In this document: piece after piece, positions 50,968 to 60,153 of the stretch
Layout: each line of letters begins with the position of its first letter
Numbering within the stretch: position 1 is the first letter of the stretch
NCBI RefSeq assembly: GCF_017814435.1
Contig: NZ_JAGJCB010000010.1
Span: 62,001 to 126,000 of the forward strand
Direction of reading: 5' to 3'
DNA length: 64,000 nucleotides
DNA from: Mariniflexile gromovii
Lineage (GTDB): Bacteria > Bacteroidota > Bacteroidia > Flavobacteriales > Flavobacteriaceae
The notes under the pieces: model-generated
Told to the model about the DNA's origin: nothing
Seen by the model: only the letters and a program-made list of their open reading frames with translations
Databases searched by the model: none
Program-made: the position numbers and the translations under genes

Positions 50968-52266
50968 TTGTTGGAAACCGAAAAAATAATCGCCTTGCTC
51001 AACCATAAATTAGGTCTCGAATTTGCTTTAGAGCAAGATAAAAAAGACACTTTATCATCCTACCGAAATCAATTTCACATACCAAAAGACAAAGATGGTA
51101 ACGATTGTATTTATATGACTGGAAATTCACTCGGGCTCCAACCAAAACAAACCAAGTCCTATGTAAATCAAGAACTGGAAGATTGGGCAAATTTGGGTGT
51201 TGAAGGGCATTTTGATGCAAAAAACCCGTGGTTGAACTACCACGAATCTTTAGGAGAACACATGGCAAAAGTGGTGGGCGCAAAACCTATTGAAGTGGTT
51301 GTGATGAATACCTTAACGGCCAATCTACATTTTTTAATGGTATCGTTTTACCAACCAACCAAAACACGCTATAAAATTTTAATGGAGGCCGATGCGTTTC
51401 CTTCAGATAAATATGCTGTAGAATCGCAATTACGCCATCATGGTTTTGATGATAAAGCAGGATTAATTCTTTGGAAAGCTAGAAAAGGTGAAGAATTAGC
51501 CAATTACGACGATTTAGAAGCGATTTTAAAAACTCAAGGAGATGAAATAGCATTAGTTATGATTGGTGCCGTTAACTACTACACTGGGCAGTATTTCGAT
51601 TTAAAGCGCATCACCCAGTTAGCACATAAACATGGATGCACGGTAGGGTTTGATTGTGCCCACGGTGCTGGAAATGTTGCTCTAAATTTACACGATTCAC
51701 GAGCCGATTTTGCGGCATGGTGTACCTATAAATACCTCAACTCAGGTCCAGGCAGCATTGCTGGATGCTTTGTTCACGAGCGTCATGCTTACAACAAAAA
51801 CCTCAACCGATTTACAGGTTGGTGGAGCCATAACAAAGAAACACGATTTAAAATGCGTGATGAATTCGACCAATTACCCGGTGCCGAAGGTTGGCAATTG
51901 AGCAATCCTCCTATTTTATCTATGGCTGCCATTAAAGCTTCTTTAGATATTTTTAATGAAGTTGGCATGGATACATTGATTGAAAAATCAAAAAAACTAA
52001 CAGGCTATTTAGAGTTTCTTTTGAAAGATTTAGGTGAAGACACCATCAAAATCATCACCCCTAGCAATCCTGAAGAACGCGGTTGCCAACTTTCAATAGC
52101 AGTAAAAAACGCCGATAAATCATTGCATAATAAATTAACCAAAGCAGGCGTTATTTCCGATTGGCGCGAACCCAATGTTATTCGTTGTGCCCCTGTGCCC
52201 TTATACAATTCGTTTCAAGATGTGTATTATTTGGTAGAACGGTTGAAAAGCATTTTAAATGAATAA
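50968..52266 (+). CDS. kynU: Kynureninase
   Basis: PLP enzyme cleaving kynurenine or 3-hydroxykynurenine to anthranilate or 3-hydroxyanthranilate. The 432-residue protein has IYMTGNSLGLQPKQT, NTLTANLHFLMVSFYQPT, FDCAHGAGNVALNLHDS and the PLP-lysine K255 in CTYKYLNSGPG, followed by FTGWWSHNKETRF, all diagnostic. The start is TTG at 50968 (another TTG follows at 50971); no ATG is available upstream of conserved sequence. The stop overlaps kmo by 8 nt. First gene of the kynurenine cluster. Confidence 0.94.
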   Translation: MLETEKIIALLNHKLGLEFALEQDKKDTLSSYRNQFHIPKDKDGNDCIYMTGNSLGLQPKQTKSYVNQELEDWANLGVEGHFDAKNPWLNYHESLGEHMAKVVGAKPIEVVVMNTLTANLHFLMVSFYQPTKTRYKILMEADAFPSDKYAVESQLRHHGFDDKAGLILWKARKGEELANYDDLEAILKTQGDEIALVMIGAVNYYTGQYFDLKRITQLAHKHGCTVGFDCAHGAGNVALNLHDSRADFAAWCTYKYLNSGPGSIAGCFVHERHAYNKNLNRFTGWWSHNKETRFKMRDEFDQLPGAEGWQLSNPPILSMAAIKASLDIFNEVGMDTLIEKSKKLTGYLEFLLKDLGEDTIKIITPSNPEERGCQLSIAVKNADKSLHNKLTKAGVISDWREPNVIRCAPVPLYNSFQDVYYLVERLKSILNE

Positions 52267-53656
52267 ACAACAAAACATACTCATTATTGGCGCGGGACTT
52301 TGCGGTTCACTCTTAGCCTTACGCATGGGGCAACGTGGTTACAAGGTATCTGTTTACGAAAAACGTCCCGATTTACGCCAAGTAAATCTAGATTCTGGGC
52401 GTTCCATAAATTTAGCGTTTTCAGATAGAGGCAATAAAGCCATTAAATTGGTTGGCATAGAAGATAAAGTAAAAGCTTTATGCATTCCTATGAATGGCAG
52501 AATGCTTCACGATATAGAGGGCAATACCGTTTTTGCACCTTATAGTGGTCGTGAACATGAGCATATCAATTCCATTTCACGCGGGGCATTAAACGCTTTA
52601 CTTTTAGATGAAGCTGAAAAACACCAAAACGTTTCTATTTATTTCAACAAAAAATGTAAGTCGGTCAACTTTGAAAAAACCACAGCACTTTTTCAAGATT
52701 ATGAAACCAAAAACGAATTTATAGAAGATGCCGATGTTATCATAGCTACCGATGGCGCTGGTTCCATCATGCGCCAAAGCTATTATTTAGGCAAAAAATT
52801 CTTATTCAGTTTTTCGCAAGATTATTTAACGCATGGTTATAAAGAACTAAGCATTTTTCCAACCGAAAATGGCGATTACAAAACCTACAAAAATGCATTA
52901 CATATTTGGGGAAGAGATTCATTTATGCTTATTGCACTCCCAAATTTAGATGGCAGTTTCACGGTCACGCTTTTTTTAAGTTATGATGATGGTGCATACA
53001 ATTTCAACAACCTAACTACCAAAGAACGTGTTATTGAATTCTTTAGAAAATATTTTAAAGATGCTTTGGAATTGATGCCAAATGTGGTAGACGATTTTTT
53101 CAAAAACCCAACATCACCACTTGGCACTGTAAAATGTTCGCCTTGGCATTATAAAGGAAACACGCTTTTAATGGGTGATGCTGCCCATGCCATTGTACCG
53201 TTTTATGGGCAAGGTATGAATGCGTCTTTTGAAGATGTTGTGGAATTTGACAAAGTTTTAGATACTTACAAAGGCGATTGGGAAACCGTTTTTAAAACCT
53301 ACGAAGCATCACGAAAAAAAGATACCGATGCCATTGCAGATTTGGCCATAGATAATTTTCATGAAATGAAAGGTCATGTAAACAACGCTATTTTTAGGGA
53401 AAAACGCAATTTAGAAATGGCTTTGGAAAAACAATTTCCAAATGATTATTCATCAAAATATTCTTTAGTAACTTTTAATGAAGCTATTGGATACCAAGAA
53501 GCCATGTTACGAGGCAGGGCTCAAGACAAAGCCATTTTAAACATGCTTAACGATGGTACTTTAAATTTAAAAGACGATTTAAAAATCATCCTAGAAAAAG
53601 TAAAAAAAGAAACTGAAGCTATTCTTGAAGATGATAGAATTGCTGGGTTGAAATAA
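52259..53656 (+). CDS. kmo: Kynurenine 3-monooxygenase
   Basis: FAD/NADPH hydroxylase making 3-hydroxykynurenine. The 465-residue protein has the FAD Rossmann motif IIGAGLCGSLLALRMGQRG, SGRSINLAFSDRGNKAI (a KMO hallmark), VIIATDGAGSIMRQ (DG motif) and LMGDAAHAIVPFYGQGMNASFEDV. The C-terminal part (YSLVTFNEAIGYQEAMLRG and the following helices) is the KMO-specific C-terminal region. Overlaps kynU by 8 nt, so the two are translationally coupled and their products work in sequence. Confidence 0.95.
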   Translation: MNKQQNILIIGAGLCGSLLALRMGQRGYKVSVYEKRPDLRQVNLDSGRSINLAFSDRGNKAIKLVGIEDKVKALCIPMNGRMLHDIEGNTVFAPYSGREHEHINSISRGALNALLLDEAEKHQNVSIYFNKKCKSVNFEKTTALFQDYETKNEFIEDADVIIATDGAGSIMRQSYYLGKKFLFSFSQDYLTHGYKELSIFPTENGDYKTYKNALHIWGRDSFMLIALPNLDGSFTVTLFLSYDDGAYNFNNLTTKERVIEFFRKYFKDALELMPNVVDDFFKNPTSPLGTVKCSPWHYKGNTLLMGDAAHAIVPFYGQGMNASFEDVVEFDKVLDTYKGDWETVFKTYEASRKKDTDAIADLAIDNFHEMKGHVNNAIFREKRNLEMALEKQFPNDYSSKYSLVTFNEAIGYQEAMLRGRAQDKAILNMLNDGTLNLKDDLKIILEKVKKETEAILEDDRIAGLK

Positions 53657-53660
53657 AGCT

Positions 53661-54038
53661 ATGAAACTATTTGCTAAATGTTCAAAATGTAAACATGAAA
53701 TAAGCTTCAGTTCTAATCATAAAACTAGGGTTGAATTTGCCATGTACGAAGGAAAGATAAAAACTTTAATTTGTGATATTTGCGGTAATAAAAATAGTTT
53801 TAAGGTAAATGACATTTTTGCAAAAGAATCTAAACTTGCATTTATTATTGCAGGAATAGTATTTTTAATTGGCACTCCAATTTTAATATATTACCTCCCT
53901 ATTTTCATACTTAAATATGGTGGTTTATATACAAGCCTAGGGGCTGGTGGTCTTTTGCTAATTCCTGGTTTTATATATTCCAACATTTTAAAAGAGGATA
54001 GAATAAGAGTAAACACTTTTAATAGAGGATGGACATAA
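53661..54038 (+). CDS. Small zinc-ribbon-like membrane protein of unknown function
   Basis: A 125-residue protein with two CxxC pairs (CSKCKH, 7-10; CDICGN, about 39-42) forming a probable zinc ribbon, then two transmembrane helices (LAFIIAGIVFLIGTPILIYYL and LYTSLGAGGLLLIPGFIYSNIL), with a basic end. It is inserted between kmo (4 nt) and the SDR-like gene (16 nt), thus inside the kynurenine operon, but nothing in its sequence relates it to tryptophan degradation. I do not recognise the family. Confidence 0.7.
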   Translation: MKLFAKCSKCKHEISFSSNHKTRVEFAMYEGKIKTLICDICGNKNSFKVNDIFAKESKLAFIIAGIVFLIGTPILIYYLPIFILKYGGLYTSLGAGGLLLIPGFIYSNILKEDRIRVNTFNRGWT

Positions 54039-54054
54039 GATTAATTAACATATT

Positions 54055-54837
54055 ATGAACTTAAACCTAAAAAACAAAAACGCCTTGGTGTGCGGAAGCA
54101 CACAAGGCATTGGAAAAGCAACCGCCATAGCCTTGGCTAACGAAGGTGTGAACGTTACTTTGGTTGCCCGAAACCGAGATAAACTAAAGCAGGTTTTAGC
54201 TGAATTACCAAACAGCGAAAACCACCATTTTATTGTAGCCGATTTTACAAACCCAAAAGATTTACGGGAAAAAATAATCAAGTTTATAGATGAAAACCAA
54301 GGATTTCATATTCTTGTAAACAATACAGGCGGCCCCAGAAGTGGCGATATTGTAAACGCTAGTTTAGATGAATTTGACCATGCGTTTACCATGCACTTAA
54401 AGTGCAACCACGTATTGGCACAAGCAACCGTTCCGTTTATGAAAGAAGCTGGTTTTGGCAGAATTATTAATGTAATTTCTACATCGGTAAAAGAACCTAT
54501 TCCTGGGCTTGGTGTTAGCAACACCATTAGAGGCGCCGTTGGCAATTGGAGTAAAACTTTATCGGTGGAATTGGGGGCTTTTGGTATTACCGTAAACAAC
54601 GTGCTACCTGGTTTTACCGATACCGAACGTTTGGCTGAAATTATTAAGATTAAAGCCAACCACGAGGGCACAACTATTGAAAAAATGACTGAAATAATGA
54701 AAAATTACAGTCCTGCAAAACGTTTTGCTCAGCCAGAAGAAACTGCCAACGTTATTACATTTTTGGCTAGTGAAGCCGCTAGTTATGTAAACGGAATTAA
54801 CGTTCCTGTTGATGGTGGTCGCACAAAAAGTTTGTAA
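54055..54837 (+). CDS. SDR-like oxidoreductase with altered active site
   Basis: A 260-residue short-chain dehydrogenase/reductase fold: GSTQGIGKATAIALANEG (14-31) binds the cofactor, and VNNTGGPRSGD takes the place of the NNAG motif. The catalytic YxxxK is missing: the aligned segment is SNTIR (S155 to R159). This matches the BKR_like_SDR_like group, known to lack a perfect catalytic tetrad. It lies in the kynurenine cluster between kmo and haaO, where relatives often occur, which suggests a role with a pathway aldehyde or ketone, but that is inference. Confidence 0.85.
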   Translation: MNLNLKNKNALVCGSTQGIGKATAIALANEGVNVTLVARNRDKLKQVLAELPNSENHHFIVADFTNPKDLREKIIKFIDENQGFHILVNNTGGPRSGDIVNASLDEFDHAFTMHLKCNHVLAQATVPFMKEAGFGRIINVISTSVKEPIPGLGVSNTIRGAVGNWSKTLSVELGAFGITVNNVLPGFTDTERLAEIIKIKANHEGTTIEKMTEIMKNYSPAKRFAQPEETANVITFLASEAASYVNGINVPVDGGRTKSL

Positions 54838-54851
54838 CTTTATACTAATTC

Positions 54852-54987
54852 TGCGTGAGGGATTGTAGCGGTATCCTTTTTTGCCATTAAAAGCAAAAAA
54901 GATATAGCGAAACATTTACGTTCATGAATTCATTAGTTTAAAATAATAAAGCATGAATAAAAGCCCGACCCGATAGGGGCACGCCCT
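54852..54987 (+). ncRNA. Structured intergenic element, flavo-1-like, copy 2
   Basis: Terminal helix GCGTG (54853-54857) / CACGC (54980-54984). It contains GAGGGATTGTAGCGG, a perfect inner hairpin CTTTTTTGC / GCAAAAAAG with GATATAGCGA after it, and AGCCCGACCCGATAGGGG at the 3' end with its own CCC-GATA-GGG stem. It is similar in order to copy 1 (15822-15909), with about 50 extra nt between the GATATAGCGA and AGCCCGACC blocks. It precedes haaO by 14 nt, so it would sit in that gene's 5' leader. Confidence 0.5.
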
Positions 54988-55000
54988 AAAAATTACATGT

Positions 55001-55525
55001 ATGAGCAAATTAGTTTCTCCTTTAAATTTTAAAGCTTGGATTGAAGAAAACCGGCATCTTTTAAAACCGCCTGTTGGCAATAAAGTGGTTTGGGAAGATG
55101 GTGAATTTATTGTAATGGTAGTTGGCGGACCCAATAACAGAAAGGATTACCATTATAACGAAACGCCCGAGTTTTTCTATCAGGTTGAAGGCAATATGAT
55201 ATTGAAAATTATGGATGGAAATACGCCAAAGGACATCCATATTAACGAAGGTGATATCTATTTGTTGCCCGCAAAAGTGCCACATTCACCACAACGTGTT
55301 GCCAATACCGTTGGTTTGGTTATTGAGTATCCGCGCTCAAAAAAGATGAAAGATGCTTTGGAATGGTACTGCGAAAAATGCAATAATTTACTGTATAGAA
55401 AGAAGTTTAAATTAGGGAATATTGAAACCGATATGCCTAAAATTTTTGATAAATTTTATGGCGATGAAGAAAAACGTACCTGCACAAAATGCACGTATGT
55501 GATGGATCAGCCTAAGAAAATTTAA
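55001..55525 (+). CDS. haaO: 3-hydroxyanthranilate 3,4-dioxygenase
   Basis: Non-heme Fe(II) extradiol dioxygenase opening 3-hydroxyanthranilate to 2-amino-3-carboxymuconate semialdehyde. The 174-residue cupin has the metal-binding DYHYNETPEFFYQVEGNM (H and E) and LPAKVPHSPQRVANTVG (H). The bacterial-type C-terminal rubredoxin-like iron site follows, with C124/C127 (CEKC) and C161/C164 (CTKC). ATG at 55001; it follows a structured leader element, which could regulate it, and precedes the ACMSD gene by 9 nt. Confidence 0.94.
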   Translation: MSKLVSPLNFKAWIEENRHLLKPPVGNKVVWEDGEFIVMVVGGPNNRKDYHYNETPEFFYQVEGNMILKIMDGNTPKDIHINEGDIYLLPAKVPHSPQRVANTVGLVIEYPRSKKMKDALEWYCEKCNNLLYRKKFKLGNIETDMPKIFDKFYGDEEKRTCTKCTYVMDQPKKI

Positions 55526-55534
55526 ATCTGTTTT

Positions 55535-56617
55535 ATGACACGTAAACTTCGTATTAACGGGCATTCGCATTTGCTTCCTTATCCTGAGGAAATACCCGAC
55601 TATATGCGAGAAAAAGGGATTTTTTGGGTTGATAAAGACCGGAAATTCATGCTTCAAAAAGATTGGAGCCGACCTGTAACCCATTCAAGTTTCTTTCTAG
55701 ATGAAAAATTGGAATGGATGGAACGCTTCCATATAGACCATGCAGTGGTTTTAAACCTATCGCAACTTTATGGCAATGGGCTGCGTGTGGAAGAAATGAA
55801 ACAAGCATTGCGTTTTCAGAATGATTTTAATGCACGTATTCAACATGATAACCCGAGTAAATTTACCTGTGGCTTTGTGGTGCATCCGGGTTTTGTAAAA
55901 GGTGCCTGTTGGGAAATTGAACGCTGTGTTGAAACTCACGGCATGCAACTACTCTGTTTACCAACACATTACATGGACACCATTGGAACGTGGCGTTGCA
56001 TTTTTGATGAAGAAAACGAGCCTATTTTTGAATTGGCTAACAAATATAATTTGGCTGTTGAAATTCACCCATATGATGGTGAGAAGTTTATAAAATTAGA
56101 AAATACCTCGTGGCGCTTTCACTTAATTTGGATGTTAGCGCAATGTGCTGATGCCTATCACTTTTTAACTTTGAATGGTTACCAAGAAAAGTACCCAAAC
56201 ATGCGAACTTGTTTTGCGCATGGCGGACAGTTGGCACAAATAAATTTAGGTAGACGTATTCAAGGTTTTGATGGCAGACCCGATTTATTTGAAGGCAAAC
56301 ACCACCCCAGAAAAGCGGTTGGGCATAAAAATATTTTCTTTGATACGCTGGTACACGATACGGGTGGACTTCAATTATTAATTAAAAACCATGGCTCTAA
56401 ACAAGTGTTGATGGGATTGGACGACCCTTACCCATTAGGTGAAATGGAAAGCACCAAACAATCGTCATATCCAGGAAAAATATTAGATTTGGCCATGGAA
56501 CAAAACCTTATTACCGAAGTAGAACGCGATGCTATTTGGCAAGACAATGTGGTACAATGGCTTTGTGGCGATGATGAATTGGCGAAACAAAAGTTGATTA
56601 ATAGAATTTTAGGTTAA
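55535..56617 (+). CDS. Amidohydrolase, 2-amino-3-carboxymuconate-6-semialdehyde decarboxylase-like
   Basis: A 360-residue metal-dependent amidohydrolase-superfamily enzyme. The HxH motif is in INGHSHLLPYP. Later metal or catalytic residues are in FVVHPGF, LAVEIHPYDGEKF, CFAHGGQLAQ and MGLDDPYPLGEME. The sequence and position directly after haaO fit ACMSD, which decarboxylates the dioxygenase product to 2-aminomuconate semialdehyde and diverts it from NAD synthesis. The 2-aminomuconate semialdehyde dehydrogenase and deaminase genes are not in the window. Ends overlapping the convergent LytTR gene by 4 nt. Confidence 0.88.
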   Translation: MTRKLRINGHSHLLPYPEEIPDYMREKGIFWVDKDRKFMLQKDWSRPVTHSSFFLDEKLEWMERFHIDHAVVLNLSQLYGNGLRVEEMKQALRFQNDFNARIQHDNPSKFTCGFVVHPGFVKGACWEIERCVETHGMQLLCLPTHYMDTIGTWRCIFDEENEPIFELANKYNLAVEIHPYDGEKFIKLENTSWRFHLIWMLAQCADAYHFLTLNGYQEKYPNMRTCFAHGGQLAQINLGRRIQGFDGRPDLFEGKHHPRKAVGHKNIFFDTLVHDTGGLQLLIKNHGSKQVLMGLDDPYPLGEMESTKQSSYPGKILDLAMEQNLITEVERDAIWQDNVVQWLCGDDELAKQKLINRILG

Positions 56618-57375
56618 ACCTGCATCCATTCTTTAATTTTATCCGAATAACTTCGACCAGAGGTTACACTCGACAATCCTTTATTCTTCAGCTTAAAAAT
56701 AAATCGACTGTTAAAATATTTCTGAACTTCTTCAACGTAATTTGTATTAACTATAAATGCCCGATGCACTCTTAAAAAATAATTGGGCAATTGCATTTCC
56801 AACTGTGTTAATGATTTTTCTGTCAAAAAAACAGCTGAATTTGTAACGATATTCACGTATTTATCATTGGCTTCCAAACAAGTGATGTCTTCTAATTTTA
56901 TAAAAATTAATTTGTCTTCTTTTTTAACGGTAATCGACGTCATGGGTTTTAGTTTTTTTTGAGCCGATAATTCCTGAACAACTTTTAAAATATCTTGCGA
57001 TGTATCTTTTTTGTTGAATAGTTTCATTTTAGCAATGGTTTTCTCCAAACGCTCCAAACGGACAGGTTTCACTAAATAATCAACACTATTAGTTTCAAAA
57101 GCTTTTAAAGCATATTCATCGTGCGCTGTACAAAACACAATAAGTGGGATGTTTTCCAAAGCTTCAATTAATTCGAAACCATTGAGTAGAGGCATTTCAA
57201 TGTCTAAAAAAATAAGATCTGGGTTTAATTCGTTAATCTGCTGTAAAGCTGCTGCTCCGTTTTTAGAAAAGCCAATAATATTAATATATTCAGAAAAGTT
57301 TAAAAGCAGGCTTTCTAAACGTGTTCTTGCTAAAGGTTCATCGTCTATAATTAAAGTTGAATACCGTTTTTGCAT
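56614..57375 (-). CDS. LytTR-type response regulator
   Basis: A 253-residue two-component regulator. The N-terminal receiver has LIIDDEPLARTRLESLL, phospho-acceptor D58 in LIFLDIEMPLLNG, and the conserved VFCTAHDEYALKAFETNSVDYLVKPV with its T and K. The C-terminal LytTR DNA-binding domain is around FIKLEDITCLEANDKYVNIVT and FLRVHRAFIVNTNYVEEV. It lies 1 nt after the histidine kinase gene (57377-59314), so they form a LytS/LytR-like pair. Target genes are unknown. Confidence 0.93.
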   Translation of the reverse strand: MQKRYSTLIIDDEPLARTRLESLLLNFSEYINIIGFSKNGAAALQQINELNPDLIFLDIEMPLLNGFELIEALENIPLIVFCTAHDEYALKAFETNSVDYLVKPVRLERLEKTIAKMKLFNKKDTSQDILKVVQELSAQKKLKPMTSITVKKEDKLIFIKLEDITCLEANDKYVNIVTNSAVFLTEKSLTQLEMQLPNYFLRVHRAFIVNTNYVEEVQKYFNSRFIFKLKNKGLSSVTSGRSYSDKIKEWMQV

Positions 57376-57376
57376 G

Positions 57377-59314
57377 TTAAAATTTTGTTTTAATGGTAAT
57401 CGTTATTTGTTTCACTGGTTCATTAACTATGTTTATTGATGCATTATCGGCATAACTAAATTTAAGCAAATCGTAAACCGTTTGCAAACCATGCCCACTA
57501 ACAAAACCATCTGGAAATTGAGGACCATTATCAGTCACAATTATATCAATCCCTTCTTTATTCTTACTAATCTTTAATTGAATCTCTCCTGCGCCTTCTA
57601 TTTTTGATATGCCATGCTTAACAGCATTTTCTATTAATGGTTGAATAAGAAACATGGGGATTTCAATATCATTAAGACTTTCATCTACTTGAACCTTATA
57701 ACTTAAACGGTCTCCAAAACGAATCTGTTCAACCTCCAAATAGGTTTTTACCATCTCTACCTCATCGCTTATGGCATTTTTCTTTTTTCCCTTTCGGTTT
57801 ATGGTATATTTAAACAAATCGGAAAGTGATAGTGCCATTTTTTCTGTTTTAGAAGCATCGGTTTGTGCTAAACTAGCAATAGAATTTAAAGCATTATATA
57901 AAAAATGAGGGTTAATTTGAGATTGCAACAACTTAACTTCTGCTTGAGCATTTAAGGCTTTTAATTGGCTTAACTCGATGTCTTTTTGTTTTATAAGGTT
58001 TTCTGAAAAATGATCTAAATATATAAATATACCTCTTACAATGGAAAATAGAAAAGCAAAAGCTAGGAACGTATTTAATCTAAAAAACCAGTCGACAAAT
58101 TTATTTTCTGCAATAAAAATGATAAAAATAGGCACTAAAACCGCTATTAGAGTAAAACAAATTTTAAAAACAAATTCTTTAGTGAAATTCCAATTAAACT
58201 TATTAATATATCTATCATAAAACATTAAACAAAACGCTAAAACAGCACCTATTAAAATATATGATAAACAGGTTAAATAATAAGTCCTAAATTGAAAGTG
58301 ATTTCCTGTTGTAATTAAATAGCTATGAATAAATGAGGCATAATAAAAACATATGAACGCAACAACCACTGGAAAAAAATAACTCAAATAAAGGAATTTA
58401 TAAGTTCTTTTATATAGAATATTGAAACCTAGAAACAACATAATAAAAACAGAAAAAGACGCTATCCAATTTGCTAATATTTTCTGCTTCTCTTTATTTA
58501 TAAAATTACCTGCAAAGCGCCATGGATATGTACTATACATATAGTCTTTATATTCTTTAACCAAAGTTGGAGAATACAATTTTTGTAACAAAAATTTATC
58601 ATAATCGGTAAAATCTAAATGCCAAGATGTAGCTTCGTTGCGGTTCAACATGGCTCCTTTTATATCAAATTTGCCATTTATTCTTTCTTTAAAAAGGCTT
58701 GCACATGAAATCATTCTAACTAAATAGAATCTAATAATGTCTTGTCTTTCTTCTACAGTTTGAGATTTATGAAATTTGAAAGTAATTTTAGAACCACTGA
58801 ATCCAGAAGGTCTATCTTTATTCATAGGGCTAAAAAATATTCCATTTGGTTTAACAGCTTTTAAAAAACGTTTATCTTCCAAACTATAAGCATCTTGTAA
58901 CGAATCAACTTCTGTTATATATATGGAAATAGAAACAGCCCATAAATCAGAATATTCATAACCTTTTATTTTTTCATTTCTATGAAGGTTAGGATTTACC
59001 TTCGGAATCCCTGTGAAATTTCTAAAATAATTAATCTCCTTATTGGGAATTAATGTTCTTAATTCATCAAAATTATTTTCTAAAGCTACACTGTCCAACT
59101 TACTGGCATTAATTAACTCAACTAATATGGGACCTGAATATTTATTAACTTTTTCAGTTTCTCCATCAAAAACACGCTCCTTAACATATTCCCATTTATC
59201 ATCTTTGGGTAAGTTTGGATAATAGTTATACCTATTTTGACTTTTACTTGAACCAGATATTACAATAATAGGAATTGCAGCAAGAATGAGACAGAACAAC
59301 ACAATTTTCTTCAT
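57377..59314 (-). CDS. LytS-like sensor histidine kinase
   Basis: A 645-residue membrane kinase of the PF06580 family. The N-terminal signal anchor (VLFCLILAAIPIIVISG) precedes a periplasmic sensory region of about 250 residues, then seven hydrophobic helices (about 275-440, from ILANWIASFSVFIMLFLGFNILY on). The cytoplasmic kinase has LLQSQINPHFLYNALNSIASLA (phospho-histidine in NPHFLYN), ending with a GHL-type ATPase DNGPQFPDG and GHGLQTVYDLL. It acts with the LytTR regulator just downstream. The stimulus is unknown. Start ATG at 59314. Confidence 0.9.
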   Translation of the reverse strand: MKKIVLFCLILAAIPIIVISGSSKSQNRYNYYPNLPKDDKWEYVKERVFDGETEKVNKYSGPILVELINASKLDSVALENNFDELRTLIPNKEINYFRNFTGIPKVNPNLHRNEKIKGYEYSDLWAVSISIYITEVDSLQDAYSLEDKRFLKAVKPNGIFFSPMNKDRPSGFSGSKITFKFHKSQTVEERQDIIRFYLVRMISCASLFKERINGKFDIKGAMLNRNEATSWHLDFTDYDKFLLQKLYSPTLVKEYKDYMYSTYPWRFAGNFINKEKQKILANWIASFSVFIMLFLGFNILYKRTYKFLYLSYFFPVVVAFICFYYASFIHSYLITTGNHFQFRTYYLTCLSYILIGAVLAFCLMFYDRYINKFNWNFTKEFVFKICFTLIAVLVPIFIIFIAENKFVDWFFRLNTFLAFAFLFSIVRGIFIYLDHFSENLIKQKDIELSQLKALNAQAEVKLLQSQINPHFLYNALNSIASLAQTDASKTEKMALSLSDLFKYTINRKGKKKNAISDEVEMVKTYLEVEQIRFGDRLSYKVQVDESLNDIEIPMFLIQPLIENAVKHGISKIEGAGEIQLKISKNKEGIDIIVTDNGPQFPDGFVSGHGLQTVYDLLKFSYADNASINIVNEPVKQITITIKTKF

Positions 59315-59504
59315 AACAGTAAATTTAAGTATTTAAAACACAAATAAACTTTATAGATTTTGTATTTAAAATAAATTTCTGACGAACTGCAAATACACAT
59401 TCCAAAATACATGAAAACTTAAATTTCATTAAAAAGAAGACAGATATTACAATGAATAAATAAAATGTAATACTTTCGAGTTTTAATTTTAAGGCACTTT
59501 TATT

Positions 59505-60152
59505 ATGCACTTTTTACCCGAAGAATTAGACGATTATGTAGTGGCCCATTCTGAAGCAGAACCAGAATTGTTGCAACAACTTACCCGAGAAACTTACCAA
59601 AAGATATTGCAACCTATTATGCTAAGTGGTCCCTACCAAGGACGTGTACTGAGCATGATTTCCAAACTAAAACAGCCTAAAACCATTTTGGAATTAGGCA
59701 CTTTTACAGGATACGCTACCTTGTGTTTAGCCGAAGGTTTACAAAAAAATGGAGAAATACACACCATTGATATTAATGAGGAATTGGAAGATTTTCAACG
59801 GAAATATTTTGACAGATCGAAATATGGTCATCAAATTTTCCAGCATTTGGGCGATGCTTTAGACATTATTCCGAAGTTGGATAAAACCTTCGATTTAATT
59901 TTTATTGATGCTGATAAGCCTAACTACGTTAATTATTTCCATTTAATTATTGACAAACTAAACCCTGGCGGCATTATCCTTTCGGACAATGTGCTTTGGC
60001 ACGGTAAGGTGGTAGAACCTTTAGACCCTAAAGATGCTTCTACCAAAGCGGTTTTAGATTACAACACGCTTTTAAAAGAAGATCCTAGAATTGAAACGGT
60101 TTTATTGCCTATTAGAGATGGGTTGACTATTAGCAGGAAACACATCATCTAG
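59505..60152 (+). CDS. SAM-dependent O-methyltransferase (COMT-like)
   Basis: A 215-residue class I methyltransferase of the O-methyltransferase family 3 (PF01596). SAM-binding motif LELGTFTGYATLCLAEGL, then IHTIDINEELEDF, LIFIDADKPNYVNYFHLI and ILSDNVLWHGKVVEPLDPKDAS. The DADK and SDN aspartates are the Mg ligands of caffeoyl-CoA/catechol O-methyltransferases. Substrate unknown, likely a catechol-type small molecule. ATG at 59505. It stands alone, 2 nt from the convergent hybrid kinase stop. Confidence 0.92.
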   Translation: MHFLPEELDDYVVAHSEAEPELLQQLTRETYQKILQPIMLSGPYQGRVLSMISKLKQPKTILELGTFTGYATLCLAEGLQKNGEIHTIDINEELEDFQRKYFDRSKYGHQIFQHLGDALDIIPKLDKTFDLIFIDADKPNYVNYFHLIIDKLNPGGIILSDNVLWHGKVVEPLDPKDASTKAVLDYNTLLKEDPRIETVLLPIRDGLTISRKHII

Positions 60153-60153
60153 T

